Shown here: positions 7,477-16,609 of the stretch, piece after piece
Position numbering within the stretch: position 1 is the first letter of the stretch
Layout of the letters: each line of letters opens with the position of its first letter
Source of the DNA: JANXQG01 sp963775975
GTDB taxonomy: Bacteria > Planctomycetota > Planctomycetia > Pirellulales > Thermoguttaceae
Length of the DNA stretch: 64,000 nt
Direction: 5' to 3'
Assembly: GCA_963775975.1 (NCBI GenBank)
Contig: CAVZKX010000002.1
Span: forward strand, 930,001-994,000
Notes under the pieces: generated by a model
Told to the model about the DNA's origin: nothing
Databases searched by the model: none
The model's input: only the letters and a program-made list of their open reading frames with translations
Translations under genes and position numbers: made by a program

Positions 7477-9189
7477 ATGCCCGAGTTACGCACCGTCGAA
7501 GGCCCGCACGCCGGCGGAGTGTTTCACCTCGAACGGGAATCGGCCGTTCTGGGCCGGCATCCGGATTGCGACATCGTGCTGGATTCCGGCGCGGTGAGCC
7601 GCCAGCACGCGCGGATCCTGAGGATAGACAACGCGTTCTTTATCGAAGACATGCAGAGCCGCAACGGCACGTACGTCAACGGCCGACAGATCCGCGACCG
7701 GCTGCAACTCGACGATCAGGACCGCATCACGCTCTGCGATGTGGTGCTGGTCTTCAAGGACGAGCAAAGGCAGCCTTTGCCCGGCGTCGACCCACAAACG
7801 AAAACCACGCCTATCCGCGACACCGCAACCATTGGCGACTCCGGTGCGCTGCTGGTTGACGACGAGCCCGACGAAGGCGGCTCCGTTTATCAGCAGCGGG
7901 TGAACGTCGCGTCCGGCAGTTCGAGCCTGCGGCTGGAACAAAATCCGCAGGCCAAACTCAAGGCTTTGATGGAAATCAGCATGAACCTGGGCCGGGCGCT
8001 GGGCATGCACGACGTGCTGCCCAAAGTGCTCGATAGTCTTTTCTCGATCTTTCCCCACGGCGACCGCGGCGTGATCGTGCTCCGCGACGGGCCGACGGGC
8101 AAGCTCATTCCGCGGGCCCACAAGCATCGCCGGCCGGAACTGGTCGATACGGTTCGCATCAGCCGAACGCTCGTGAAGAGTGTCATGGAGAGCAAAGAGG
8201 CGATCCTCTCCGCCGACGCCTCGTCGGACAAGCGCTTCGCGGCTTCGGAGAGCATCGTCGACTTCCATATCCGCTCGGTGATGTGCGCCCCGCTTGTCAC
8301 CAGCCGAGGTGACGTCTCCGGGGTGATTCAGATCGACACTTCCGACCAGCGGAACCGCTTTACGCGCGACGACCTGGAAGTGCTGGCGAGCGTGGCTTGC
8401 CAGGCGGCCATCGCAGTGGAGAACGCCGAACTTCACGAGACGGCCGTCCGCGACCAGCGGCGAAGCCGCGAATTGGAGGTCGCCCATGACGTGATGCGGC
8501 GCTTCCTGCCGCAGTCGCCGCCAAAGATCGAGGGTTACGAGTTCTTCGATTTCTACGAGCCGGCCAACGAGTTGGGCGGCGATTACTTCGATTACATCAA
8601 GCTGTCCGGCAAGCGGCTGGCGGTGGTCGTGGCGGACGTGTCGGGCAAGGGCATACCGGCCTCGCTCTTGATGGCGCGGCTTTCGGCCGACGTCCGCTAT
8701 TGTCTGGTGAGCGAGCCGACGCCGGCCGAGGCGGTTGCCGAGCTGAATCGTGCCTTCATGGCCGGCGGCTGGGAGGACCGCTTCGTGACGCTGCTCCTCG
8801 CGGTGATCGATCCGCAGAAACACGAATTGACGTTCGTCGACGCCGGGCATCCGCCGGCGTATCTCTATCAGCGAGGCAAGGCGATCGCGGCGATTGACGA
8901 CGATAACATGTGTCTGCCTCTGGGAGTAGCTCCGGACGCCGAGTACTCGCAGGTCACCTTTCAGCTCGCGGCGGGCGACCGCCTGGCGATGTACACCGAC
9001 GGCTTCTCGGAGGCGATGAACGCGAAGGAGGAGCTTTACGGCCTCGAGCGCCTGCACAAGCAGATGGGCCTCGACTCCAGCGGCGTCGCCGCGCAAGGCC
9101 GCAGCATCCTTCGCAACGTCAAGGATTTCGTCGGCGACCAGGCGCAGAGCGATGATATGTGCCTGGTGTGCTTTGGGCGAGTGGGGTGA
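7477..9189 (+). CDS. FHA-GAF-PP2C (SpoIIE-type) serine/threonine phosphatase
   Basis: Signalling phosphatase of 570 residues. The N-terminal FHA domain (GRHPDCDIVL, SRQHARI, SRNGTYVNG) should bind phosphothreonine partners. A GAF domain occupies roughly residues 150-320. A SpoIIE/RsbU-type PP2C domain follows with metal-binding acidic residues in GGDYFD, DVSGKG, DAGHPP and YTDGFSEAM. Such proteins typically act on anti-sigma antagonists or in kinase networks. The start at 7477 (MPELRT) is chosen because GGAGG lies 12 bases before it; an ATG at 7459 is possible. The antitoxin gene follows 4 bases after the stop, but a functional link is not evident. Confidence 0.93.
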   Translation: MPELRTVEGPHAGGVFHLERESAVLGRHPDCDIVLDSGAVSRQHARILRIDNAFFIEDMQSRNGTYVNGRQIRDRLQLDDQDRITLCDVVLVFKDEQRQPLPGVDPQTKTTPIRDTATIGDSGALLVDDEPDEGGSVYQQRVNVASGSSSLRLEQNPQAKLKALMEISMNLGRALGMHDVLPKVLDSLFSIFPHGDRGVIVLRDGPTGKLIPRAHKHRRPELVDTVRISRTLVKSVMESKEAILSADASSDKRFAASESIVDFHIRSVMCAPLVTSRGDVSGVIQIDTSDQRNRFTRDDLEVLASVACQAAIAVENAELHETAVRDQRRSRELEVAHDVMRRFLPQSPPKIEGYEFFDFYEPANELGGDYFDYIKLSGKRLAVVVADVSGKGIPASLLMARLSADVRYCLVSEPTPAEAVAELNRAFMAGGWEDRFVTLLLAVIDPQKHELTFVDAGHPPAYLYQRGKAIAAIDDDNMCLPLGVAPDAEYSQVTFQLAAGDRLAMYTDGFSEAMNAKEELYGLERLHKQMGLDSSGVAAQGRSILRNVKDFVGDQAQSDDMCLVCFGRVG

Positions 9190-9193
9190 TCAT

Positions 9194-9448
9194 ATGACGC
9201 TAACCATCCCCGACGAGATTCTTAGCGAAGCCGGGCTCACCGAGCGTGAGGCATTGACCGAATTCGCCTGCCATCTATTCGACGCCGGAAAGCTTGCGAT
9301 TTGGCCCGCAGCCAAGTTGGCTGGTCTGAGCCGAACCGAAATGGAAGATCAACTGCAGCGGAGACGCATTGCCATCTACCGCCCGACGGTTAAGGATTTG
9401 GCGGAGGATTTGGCCGTAATCGAGCAGCTTCGGGCAAAGCGGTCTTGA
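9194..9448 (+). CDS. UPF0175-family antitoxin-like protein
   Basis: An 84-residue protein matching the UPF0175 pattern: N-terminal MTLTIPDEIL, a central helix with CHLFDAGKLAIWPAAKLAGL (the helix-turn-helix part) and a C-terminal segment with RIAIYRPTVKDLAEDLAVI. UPF0175 genes usually precede a PIN-like DUF3368 toxin gene. Here the next frame starts exactly that way but stops after 20 codons, so the antitoxin seems to have lost its toxin. Confidence 0.85.
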   Translation: MTLTIPDEILSEAGLTEREALTEFACHLFDAGKLAIWPAAKLAGLSRTEMEDQLQRRRIAIYRPTVKDLAEDLAVIEQLRAKRS

Positions 9449-9507
9449 ACATCGTTGTAAGTGATACATCGCCGCTCGGCGCACTCAGCCGTCTGGTGAA
9501 GTACTGA
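9445..9507 (+). pseudogene. Remnant of a DUF3368/PIN-type toxin gene
   Basis: TTG at 9445 overlaps the antitoxin stop, the usual translational coupling, and opens NIVVSDTSPLGALSRLVKY before TGA at 9505-9507. VVSDTSPL is the typical start of DUF3368 PIN-like proteins, holding the first catalytic Asp. Nothing recognisable continues the domain in any frame over the next 90 bases, so this is a truncated toxin relic, not a simple frameshift. Confidence 0.7.
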
Positions 9508-9601
9508 GACGGGCGAGAGTAAAATCAACGTTCGTCGCTAACGTGGTAAGGATGCGTTACCCTCAAACGCATAAGGGACTATCACTGCGGCTTCGGGTTG
9601 A

Positions 9602-11070
9602 TCAGCGTCGGCGCAAGTTCGCCAGCGTTCGCAGCGCGGGCTTGGCATGGCCCTGCGGCGTGACGAGGCCAGCGTGGGGAAAGTCATGCGGCAAGGCGTC
9701 CTCGAACTGATTCCAGAATATGCCTTGAACGCTCGGCTTGGCGAGCAATAGCGGCACATGGCGCGCGGCCCACGATTGTTGCACCGCGCGAGTCCAAGTT
9801 TCAGGCGCATTCGCGCCGGCCGTGCTGGCATTGTGCCGCGCCTTGGGGTCGGCGCCGTCGCCGCTGGGCACGCTGATGCCGACCAACAGCGGCAGGCCAA
9901 AGCCGCTCCACATGTCCAAGAGACGGCCGAGTTCCAGCTCGCTCCGCGGAAGCGTTCCGCCCGGACAGCAAGAGAAGTTCATGTCGAGCATAATTGCGCA
10001 AGTCGATTCGAGCGCGCACCAGCGCGTCGGCAAAATGCAGTGGAGCGAGGTCGGCCGCTCGGTGTCCCAAATACTCGCCCCAGGGTTGATCGATGGCCAC
10101 CACATGCGGCCGCTCCGGATCGAGCTGCTTGACGCGGCAGATCACCCAGGCAACGAGCCGCAGCCGCTCCTCGTCGGAGAAGCTGAGGGACTGCGGCGTG
10201 TTCGCCTTGGCCGCACAGTGCCAGAGATCGACCTTGCCGCGATAGCGATTGACGGCCGACTCGACGAACTGCCCCGCGGCGGATAACGTGCTCTCGAAAT
10301 CGTCGTCCCAGAGATAGACCCAGTCGGGCAGTCCGCGGGCGTCCAATTGCACGAGCGGTCCCAGGCATGTGCGAATGCCCTGCGCGGCACCATTCAATCC
10401 GGCGATCGCAATCGGACCAGTCGAACTCGCCCTCGACGGCCTCCACGTCGCGCCAATAAATCGGCACCCACGCCACGTTGAAGGCGGCGAGGAACTGCCG
10501 CGCGGTGGCGTCGTCCATTTCCACGCGGCCGAGCTCGCCGCAAAGCAGAGAGGAGAGGCGGCCCGTCGCGCGGCGGCGGCTGGCGATCGCCTGATCGGCA
10601 TACGTGGCCGCGAGCAACTGGCCCGCGTCCAAGGCCAGACGCAGCGATTCCTGCGCGGCGCGGCCATCGTCCGCTTGCGGATCAACGACCGCCTGCGAGA
10701 ATTGTGATAGCGCTTGCTTGACTAACTGATGGATATCATCGGGAACCGTCAACCCGCCTGCTTCCCAGTCAAAAAGCTGCGACCGCAGGAGGTTGATCGT
10801 GCCGCGAGCGAGCTCCAGCGGCAAGTGATACGGTTCCCAGCGCTCGACCAGCGTGCCGGTGGAGAGCGCCAGAACGCCATGACCCGCGACGTGCCAGGGA
10901 ACGGTGACGCAGCCGGAATCGGGCACGTCCCGCTCCAGCACCAGTTCACCGTCGTCCAACTCGACTTGGGCGAGCCACGGCGTGCGGTCCATGCCCGCCA
11001 TGTACGTGAACTGCACCACCTCTTGCGTGACGCGCTCGGGCGGAGAAACAATAAATCGCATCTGCCCCAT
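9602..11070 (-). CDS. Glycosidase-like protein, TIM-barrel type (two frameshifts)
   Basis: One gene read in three frames. From 11070 the first part carries a beta-rich N-terminal domain and then FNVAWVPIYWRDVEAVEGEF, a pattern like the early barrel strands of clan-A glycoside hydrolases such as GH10. The frame changes at about 10380-10390, continuing AQGIRTCLGPLVQLDARGLP and later WGEYLGH. It changes again at about 9990, continuing LDMNFSCCPGGTLPRSELEL to the end at 9602 (LRTLANLRRR). Total length is about 489 residues. No signal peptide is visible. The substrate is unknown and the family call is tentative. The N-terminal KVDLWH and PHVVAIDQPW segments resemble barrel strands carrying catalytic acids, but the catalytic residues cannot be assigned securely. 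Confidence 0.6.
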
Positions 11071-11333
11071 CGGAAACGGGATCCTATGAGCCGCGGGGAA
11101 TGCCCACGCGGAATGATTCCGCCGGGGTCGCCAAAGGCAAGGTGGGTTAATTAATTGCCCTAAACCGAATTTTAGCTTCTCGCGGCGGAAGGTTCAAGCG
11201 GCATGGGGCGAACTCCGCCTTGGCGGTTCTCGCTTGCCGAATTGTGAGTGCATTCGCTACAATCCTCGACTTGCCAGCAATTCGCCGTCATTGACTAATT
11301 GCTACATCCATTTGGACCGATCTGCCGCATCGG

Positions 11334-12441
11334 ATGAACGAGGCTAACCGCGCAAACCGATCGAGCTTGTTGTCTTCGACCGGTTTTTCGGACTTGGTCA
11401 GTGGCCGGCGGCGCGGAGCGGCGGCGTCCGCATTGCGGGGAATGCTTTCCCTGGTTGAGGTGCCTTACACCTGGATCGTGCGGCGGCGCAATCGCCGGTT
11501 TGACTCGGGCGCCCGCCGCGTCCAACGCGTCGAAGTTCCGATCATCAGCGTGGGAAATCTAACGCTGGGCGGCACGGGCAAGTCTCCGATGGTCGAATGG
11601 ATTGTGCGAGAGTTGATTCAACAGAGGAAAAAAGTCGGAATTGTCAGCCGTGGATATCGTGCCCGCGGCGGCGCGAATGATGAAGCTTTGGAGCTTGTCT
11701 GGAAACTGCCCGGCGTGCCGCATATACAGCATCCTGATCGAGTGGCCGCCGCTCGACGAGCCATCGACGAGTTCGGCTGCGATGCGCTGGTGCTGGACGA
11801 CGCTTTCCAACATCGACGCATCGCCCGCGATCTCGATATCGTTCTCTTGGACGCATTGTTGCCATTCGGTTTTGAGCACGTCTTCCCGCGCGGCACGCTT
11901 CGCGAGCCGGTCGAAGGACTTGCTCGCGCACATGTCGTCGCACTGACGCGGGCCGATCTGATTTCCGCCGACCAGCGAGCGATAATTCGCGACCGCGTAA
12001 CCAAGCTACGCGCCGTCCGCGGACTGGATCGAAGTTGTCCACGCGCCGGTGGAGCTTGTTGCCTACCGCGACGAAGCAATTGCAGGCGACGTGCCCGGAC
12101 CGCACAAGTCACTGGAATCCCTTCGCGGGCGGCGCGTGCTGGCGTTTTGTGGGCTCGGCAATCCGGCCGGCTTTCGTCATACTTTAGCAGCCTGCGGCTA
12201 CGAAGTCGCTGCCTTCCGCGAGTTCCCTGACCACCATCAATACGGCCAAGCTGATCTCAACCAACTGGCCGTCGAAGCCGGGCGATCTAATGTTGAGGCA
12301 GTCGTTTGCACGCAAAAAGATCTCGTGAAAATCCGTCGCGATCGGCTCGGCGACCGGCCGCTCTGGGCGGTTCGAGTCGGAATCGAGTTCCTCTCCGGTC
12401 GCAATGCCCTGCTCGATCGCATCAGAACGGGCCGAGTTTGA
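11334..12441 (+). CDS. lpxK: LpxK, tetraacyldisaccharide 4'-kinase (frameshifted)
   Basis: LpxK adds the 4'-phosphate to the lipid A precursor at the inner membrane. The diagnostic start is present (PIISVGNLTLGGTGKSP, Walker A, then GIVSRGYRA), followed by LVLDDAFQHRRI ARDLDI (catalytic Asp-Asp-X-X-Gln-His) and PRGTLREP. The frame changes at about 12005-12020; the second frame gives DWIEVVHAPVEL and the usual C-terminal GLGNPAGFRHTL and VVCTQKDLVKI. Combined length is about 368 residues, normal for LpxK. As it is a single-copy gene of an outer-membrane pathway, the break is more likely an assembly indel than decay. Confidence 0.9.
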
Positions 12442-12525
12442 TTTGCTAGCGGCCAGCGTGGCTGGATGCTACGATGAAAGGACCTTCCCGCGTTGGTAGG
12501 TAAAGCACTCGAAAGCCCATTCAAC

Positions 12526-12555
12526 TTGATTACCGCGCGTCCTACGCGATAAAAT
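12526..12555 (+). promoter_or_regulatory. Putative promoter of the MoxR gene
   Basis: TTGATT, 18-base spacer, TAAAAT. The -10 ends 11 bases before the ATG at 12567, so the transcript would be leaderless or nearly so. There is no clear Shine-Dalgarno sequence, which agrees with that. Confidence 0.45.
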
Positions 12556-12566
12556 CGACACCTCCG

Positions 12567-13526
12567 ATGGCAGACGCTAACTCCACCAGCAAGCAAATCA
12601 TCGTCAATGTCGAGAAGGTCATCGTCGGTAAGCGCCGGCAGATCATCCTCACGCTCGTGGCCTGGCTCAGCGAAGGACACATCCTCCTGGAAGACGTGCC
12701 GGGCGTTGCCAAGACGGTGCTCGTGCGGGCGCTGGCCCGCAGTGTCAACGGTTCGTTCAAACGAATCCAGTGTACGCCCGACTTGCTGCCGACCGACGTG
12801 ACGGGCGTTTCCATCTTTAACCAGAAGAGCACCGAGTTCGAGTTCCGCCCCGGCCCGATTTTCGCGCAGCTCGTGCTGGCCGATGAAGTCAATCGGGCAA
12901 CGCCGCGTACGCAGTCCGCGCTGTTGGAAGCAATGGGCGAGCGGCGCGTGACCGTGGATGGCGTCACGCACGAACTCGCGCCGCCGTTTTTGGTGATGGC
13001 CACGCAGAATCCGATCGACCACGAGGGTACGTTCCCTCTGCCCGAGGCACAGCTCGACCGCTTCCTCATCCGCCTGAGTCTCGGCTATCCAAGCCTGGAC
13101 GAGGAAATCAAGATGCTGGAGATGCTCGAGCGCGGGCATCCTATCGACAGTTTGCAACCGGTCGTCTCGACGGCCGATCTGATGGCGGCGCAGTGCGCGG
13201 TTCGCGAAATCCACGTCGATGCCAAACTCCGCCGCTACCTGACCGAGATCGTCCATCGAACGCGGCAGCACGAAGACGTGGCGCTGGGCGGAAGTCCGCG
13301 GGCGTCGCTGGCCTTGTTCCGCACCTCGCAGGCCCTAGCCGCCCTCAATGGCCGGAACTTCGTGCGGCCCGACGACGTAAAGAACATGGCCGCCGCCGTG
13401 CTAACGCATCGCCTCATCCTCCGGCCGGAAAGCCGCTTGCGGAAGGTCACCGCCGCCACTGTGGTGACGGAAGTGTTGGAAGCGGTGCCCGTTCCGGTTA
13501 TGGCCACGGAGCCGGGCACGGCATGA
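12567..13526 (+). CDS. MoxR-family AAA+ ATPase
   Basis: A chaperone-like AAA+ ATPase of 319 residues. It has the family's modified Walker A (EDVPGVAKT), Walker B (LVLADEVNRA), sensor 1 (MATQNPID), an Arg finger region (PEAQLDRFLIR) and the lid domain (GGSPRASLALFRTSQALAAL). MoxR proteins usually work with VWA-domain or DUF58 partners in protein maturation. Here no such partner follows; the downstream 1.4 kb is almost gene-free, so any partner gene is elsewhere. Confidence 0.95.
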   Translation: MADANSTSKQIIVNVEKVIVGKRRQIILTLVAWLSEGHILLEDVPGVAKTVLVRALARSVNGSFKRIQCTPDLLPTDVTGVSIFNQKSTEFEFRPGPIFAQLVLADEVNRATPRTQSALLEAMGERRVTVDGVTHELAPPFLVMATQNPIDHEGTFPLPEAQLDRFLIRLSLGYPSLDEEIKMLEMLERGHPIDSLQPVVSTADLMAAQCAVREIHVDAKLRRYLTEIVHRTRQHEDVALGGSPRASLALFRTSQALAALNGRNFVRPDDVKNMAAAVLTHRLILRPESRLRKVTAATVVTEVLEAVPVPVMATEPGTA

Positions 13527-13862
13527 GATATTTCGATGTGCTATTGTTTTGGCGTCGGCCGGCGGCAACTCAAGCTGACGAATCCCATCTTTTTGCAGAA
13601 TTCAACAATCGCGGCGAACTCCGCGGGGGTCTCGGTCAAGCTTCGTCGCGGCGGCAAAAAACTTTTCCCCGGCGATTCTTCCGGCCCGGTCTGCCGAAAT
13701 TTCCGGCCGACTCCCAAGTCGTAATATGGCAACGAGTTACGTCGCCGCGATCCTGCGCCGCCACCCACACGAGAGAGGAATGGCGCGAACATTAAACGGC
13801 GCCATAAAGCTTTGGCAAGCAAGGCTTTAGCGACGTTTTGTATCTACATTTCATTACAAGTG

Positions 13863-13891
13863 TTTACAGAAAACGACTAATGTGCTATATT
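13863..13891 (+). promoter_or_regulatory. Putative sigma-70-type promoter in the gene-poor region
   Basis: TTTACA, 17-base spacer, TATATT. It could drive a non-coding RNA or the small ORF at 14197. Confidence 0.45.
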
Positions 13892-14134
13892 GGCGATTCG
13901 CAACACGACGCGGAACGTGGAACTGCTGGAAAATAAAGGATCCAGGATGAGCGAACGAAGAATAAGCCGCGGATTGAACACCGATGGAACACGGATTGTT
14001 TTCCGTGTTCCATCCGCGTTTCATTCGTGGCTACAAGCTTATTCGTGTGATTGGTGTTATTCGTGGTTTCCTCCCTCCGCCCCTTGCCACGCGCTGGTGA
14101 AAACAAATAGCCGTAAGACGTATTCGTGAGTGCG

Positions 14135-14167
14135 TCCTGAGTCCATCCTGAGTCCATCCTGGCTCGA
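14135..14167. repeat. 11-base tandem repeat
   Basis: TCCTGAGTCCA twice, then TCCTGGCTCGA. A related array with the same 11-base period is at 14507-14550. Confidence 0.7.
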
Positions 14168-14196
14168 AAAGCCCGCGAAAAAAGGGAGAATTCGTC

Positions 14197-14343
14197 ATGC
14201 CCAGCCGTCGAAGAGTTTTTTCTCCGCAACAACGCCACAGCAGACCAGCTTGGATCGTTTATTATCACTACTTAACGCTGATTGTCGTGATTCCCATGCC
14301 GGCCTATGTATTCCTATGCGCTTTCTATGCGTGTTCTATATAG
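14197..14343 (+). CDS. Candidate small membrane protein (48 aa)
   Basis: ATG at 14197 follows GGGAG by eight bases. The product has a basic N-terminus (MPSRRRVFSPQQRHSRPAW) then one hydrophobic segment (LTLIVVIPMPAYVFLCAFYA), the layout of small single-pass proteins. The stop is TAG at 14341-14343. No family is recognised. It lies downstream of the promoter-like site at 13863 in a region otherwise free of genes, so it may be real, but chance cannot be excluded. Confidence 0.4.
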   Translation: MPSRRRVFSPQQRHSRPAWIVYYHYLTLIVVIPMPAYVFLCAFYACSI

Positions 14344-14506
14344 GTTTTCGCCCATGCCCCAATTTATCGCACCCCGTTTTCCCGAGGAATATTGCGATGG
14401 CCGCGTTTTTTCGCGCGGTGCACAAAAAATTCGTGCTCGCGGCTTCCCACATCCCACCCAACTACTCACTCCTTTCCTGTGTTCATTCTGTCTTCATCCT
14501 TGGCGC

Positions 14507-14550
14507 TTCCTGGGTCCGTTCTGGATTCGTTCTGGGTTCGCCCTGGCTCG
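14507..14550. repeat. Degenerate 11-base tandem repeat
   Basis: Four units: TTCCTGGGTCC, GTTCTGGATTC, GTTCTGGGTTC, GCCCTGGCTCG. The consensus resembles the array at 14135. Confidence 0.65.
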
Positions 14551-14967
14551 CACAATCGAAGAAAACAAGGCTAAAACCGCGACCTTGAAAACGAAAGAAA
14601 AAACGCACGACGGGAATTGCAAGAGATGCACCAATCCGAGATGTTGCAATCGCGCCGCGGAGATTTCGCGAAACTTTTTCCGCTACGTGGGGTTCAAAAC
14701 TGACGTAGCGGTTGGTATGGAATCTGGCCGCTCCGACAAGCCAACGTCCGTTGTGCTCGCGGATGTTGGCTATAAACAATCCCGCCACACGCGGCCTAGC
14801 GTTGCGTGCGCTCCGATCGGTGTTCAGCGAACATCTGGGGGATCGGTGCGCCGCTGTATGCGCGCATGCCGCTCGATTGTCAATTCCTTACACACGTACA
14901 ACGGATCTCCGTTCCGCTCGCGGTACGGGTCTGCGGAGATGGAACGCTCTGAGCTTAGGGGAACTGC

Positions 14968-15522
14968 ATGATGCGAAGCAGCATTCGTCATCGCCGCGAC
15001 ACACAGTCTCGCGGTTTTACGCTCGTCGAACTCCTGGTGGTGATCGCCATCATCGGCATATTGATCGGACTGCTGGTGCCGGCTGTCGGCGCCGCCCGCG
15101 CACGTGCCCGACGCGTACAATGCCAGACGAACCTCCATCAGATCGGCATCGCCTTCGCGGGCTACTTTGCGGCCGGCGGCGAGAGGGCCATGTATCCCGA
15201 CGCGGCGGAATTGCCCTCGGCAATGCCCAGCAAAAAGCCGCTGTTCGTCATCTTGGCGGGCTACCTGGAAAAAGACCAGACGATCTTTCGCTGTCCGGAT
15301 GACGCATTGCCAGGCGACTACGGCCGGACGTATTTTCAGCGCGAGGGTCTGAGCTACGAGTATCCCGAGGGCAAGGCCGCCAACAAGACCATGACCCAGT
15401 ATTGCAGGGGTCAGCCGTCCGAAACAGTTTTCATTCTCTACGATTACGACGATTTCCACGGCGCGGCCGGCACTACGGGCTCGCGGAATTACCTTTACTG
15501 CGATGGACACGTCGATTACTGA
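14968..15522 (+). CDS. Type II secretion-like pseudopilin (prepilin N-terminal motif)
   Basis: A 184-residue protein with a prepilin peptidase site (RGFTLVELLVVIAIIGIL, cleavage after the Gly) about 17 residues from the start, followed by one membrane helix and a C-terminal domain containing FRCPDDALPG and ending SRNYLYCDGHVDY. Planctomycetes carry many such proteins (the DUF1559 type and relatives); the CDGHV ending is typical. It is probably an envelope pseudopilin or surface protein. No assembly genes are nearby. Confidence 0.88.
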   Translation: MMRSSIRHRRDTQSRGFTLVELLVVIAIIGILIGLLVPAVGAARARARRVQCQTNLHQIGIAFAGYFAAGGERAMYPDAAELPSAMPSKKPLFVILAGYLEKDQTIFRCPDDALPGDYGRTYFQREGLSYEYPEGKAANKTMTQYCRGQPSETVFILYDYDDFHGAAGTTGSRNYLYCDGHVDY

Positions 15523-15559
15523 TTGTCGTAACCCGAAGCGTAAGCGAGGCGGAGAACGC

Positions 15560-15634
15560 GTAGGGTGGGCCGAGCGCAGCGAGTCCCACCGCGCGAATGA
15601 AATGGTGGGACTCGTTGCACTCGGCCCACCCTAC
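15560..15634. repeat. GTAGGGTGGGC palindromic repeat
   Basis: Inverted repeat with ends GTAGGGTGGGCCGAG and CTCGGCCCACCCTAC and inner arms around GAGTCCCACC/GGTGGGACTC. Intergenic, downstream of the pseudopilin gene. Confidence 0.8.
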
Positions 15635-15662
15635 CGAGCCAACTGCGCCAAAACAGTGGGCT

Positions 15663-15729
15663 ATCGAAGCCCGACGCGCAAGCGAGGTCGGCGCCGTATG
15701 CAAGCCTCGCTTGCGCGTCGGGCTTCGAT
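15663..15729. repeat. ATCGAAGCCCGACGCGCAAG palindromic repeat, copy 1
   Basis: Long inverted repeat; the arms at either end (GAAGCCCGACGCGCAAGCGA and complement) enclose a short spacer. A second full copy is at 53174-53237, and single arms occur at about 15530 and 29304. Where translated it gives SPTRKRG or NPKRKRG peptides. Confidence 0.85.
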
Positions 15730-15803
15730 GTCGCAAACCACTCCCACCGTTTTGCCATAGACGGCGTACTACAACGAACGTTGATCGCGAAAGGAAACCA
15801 ATC

Positions 15804-16551
15804 ATGCGTGCCACGACTGCCGAAGTTAGAGCCGCCCGACAAGCTGCGGCGAAGCCAAAACCGACGGAGAAGAAACCGTGGAAACGGATCGCCGCGGCGA
15901 CGGTCGCCGTAGTCCTGCTGCTGTCCGGTTCGGTTTGGGCGTGGAAGTATCACAGTCATTTGGCGCGACTGCGGAAGGCCGAGCAGTTGCTCGCCGCGGC
16001 GGCGCAGAGCCGCGCTGGCCAGCCGGGCAGTTCCGGGCAGCGAAGATTTGGCCTCGACGAGAATACGCGGAACTCCATCGACGCGCTAGGGCTGACGCAA
16101 GCGGAGCGCGACCAACTGTCGGCTGCGCGTCGCGAGGAAGCCCGCCGCCGTAGTCAAGAAGAAATGGAACGGTTCCTCGCCATGCAGGAGAAAGATCGCT
16201 GGGCCTACGCGCAGACGCGGGCCGCGGAAATGGCGAGGCAGTTTGACCAAAGAGCCGCCGCGGCCGCGAACGGCGGGCAGACCGGCAAGGCAACGAGCGG
16301 CAACCCGCCCGGCAACAACGCGAATGCCGGTGGATCCCGCGGACCGGGAGGCGGGCCCGGCGGTCGAGGTCCTCGAACGCCCGATCAGCGGCTGCAAGCG
16401 CAAAAGCGGCGATTGGACAACACGACGCCGCAAGAACGTGCCCAGCGCACGATCTACAATGCCGAATTGACCAAAGCGATAGGCGCAGAACAGCATCCGC
16501 GCGGGGCAAGGCCTGCCGCCAATTCCGATACCGCGAACGCGGTCGATGTGA
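15804..16551 (+). CDS. Single-pass membrane protein with basic coiled coil (frameshifted near 3' end)
   Basis: ATG at 15804 follows GAAAGGA. The product starts Lys/Arg/Ala-rich, has one membrane helix (AAATVAVVLLLSGSVWAW, about residues 33-50), then a charged helical segment (GLTQAERDQLSAARREEARR) and a Gly/Asn-rich stretch. The frame changes between about 16475 and 16505; the second frame ends with GLPPIPIPRTRSM followed by two stop codons at 16549. Without that shift the frame runs through into the DUF1080 gene and gives a spurious 794-residue fusion. Function unknown. Confidence 0.65.
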
Positions 16552-16609
16552 TGATTGCCCCCGTTCTCTTACCGCGTTACAATACGGCAAAACCCCAAGG
16601 AGCTTGCCC

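Larger units (their letters stand above)
13527..14967. other. Long repeat-rich region with little coding content
   Basis: About 1.4 kb with no database-recognisable gene. It holds a promoter-like sequence (13863-13891), an inverted repeat near 13976-14020 built on GGAACACGGA/TCCGTGTTCC, a candidate small membrane protein (14197-14343), and two 11-base tandem arrays (14135-14167 and 14507-14550). Open frames here have poor composition and no protein-like pattern. Confidence 0.6.

Noticed and set aside
7151..7477. 108-codon minus-strand frame
   Set aside because: Composition is poor and it covers the promoter region and first codons of the phosphatase gene.
7486..9096. 536-codon minus-strand frame
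   Set aside because: Antisense to the well-supported FHA-GAF-PP2C gene; long because of high GC.
13541..13822. 93-codon minus-strand frame
   Set aside because: No signal, motif or ribosome-binding site; likely chance.
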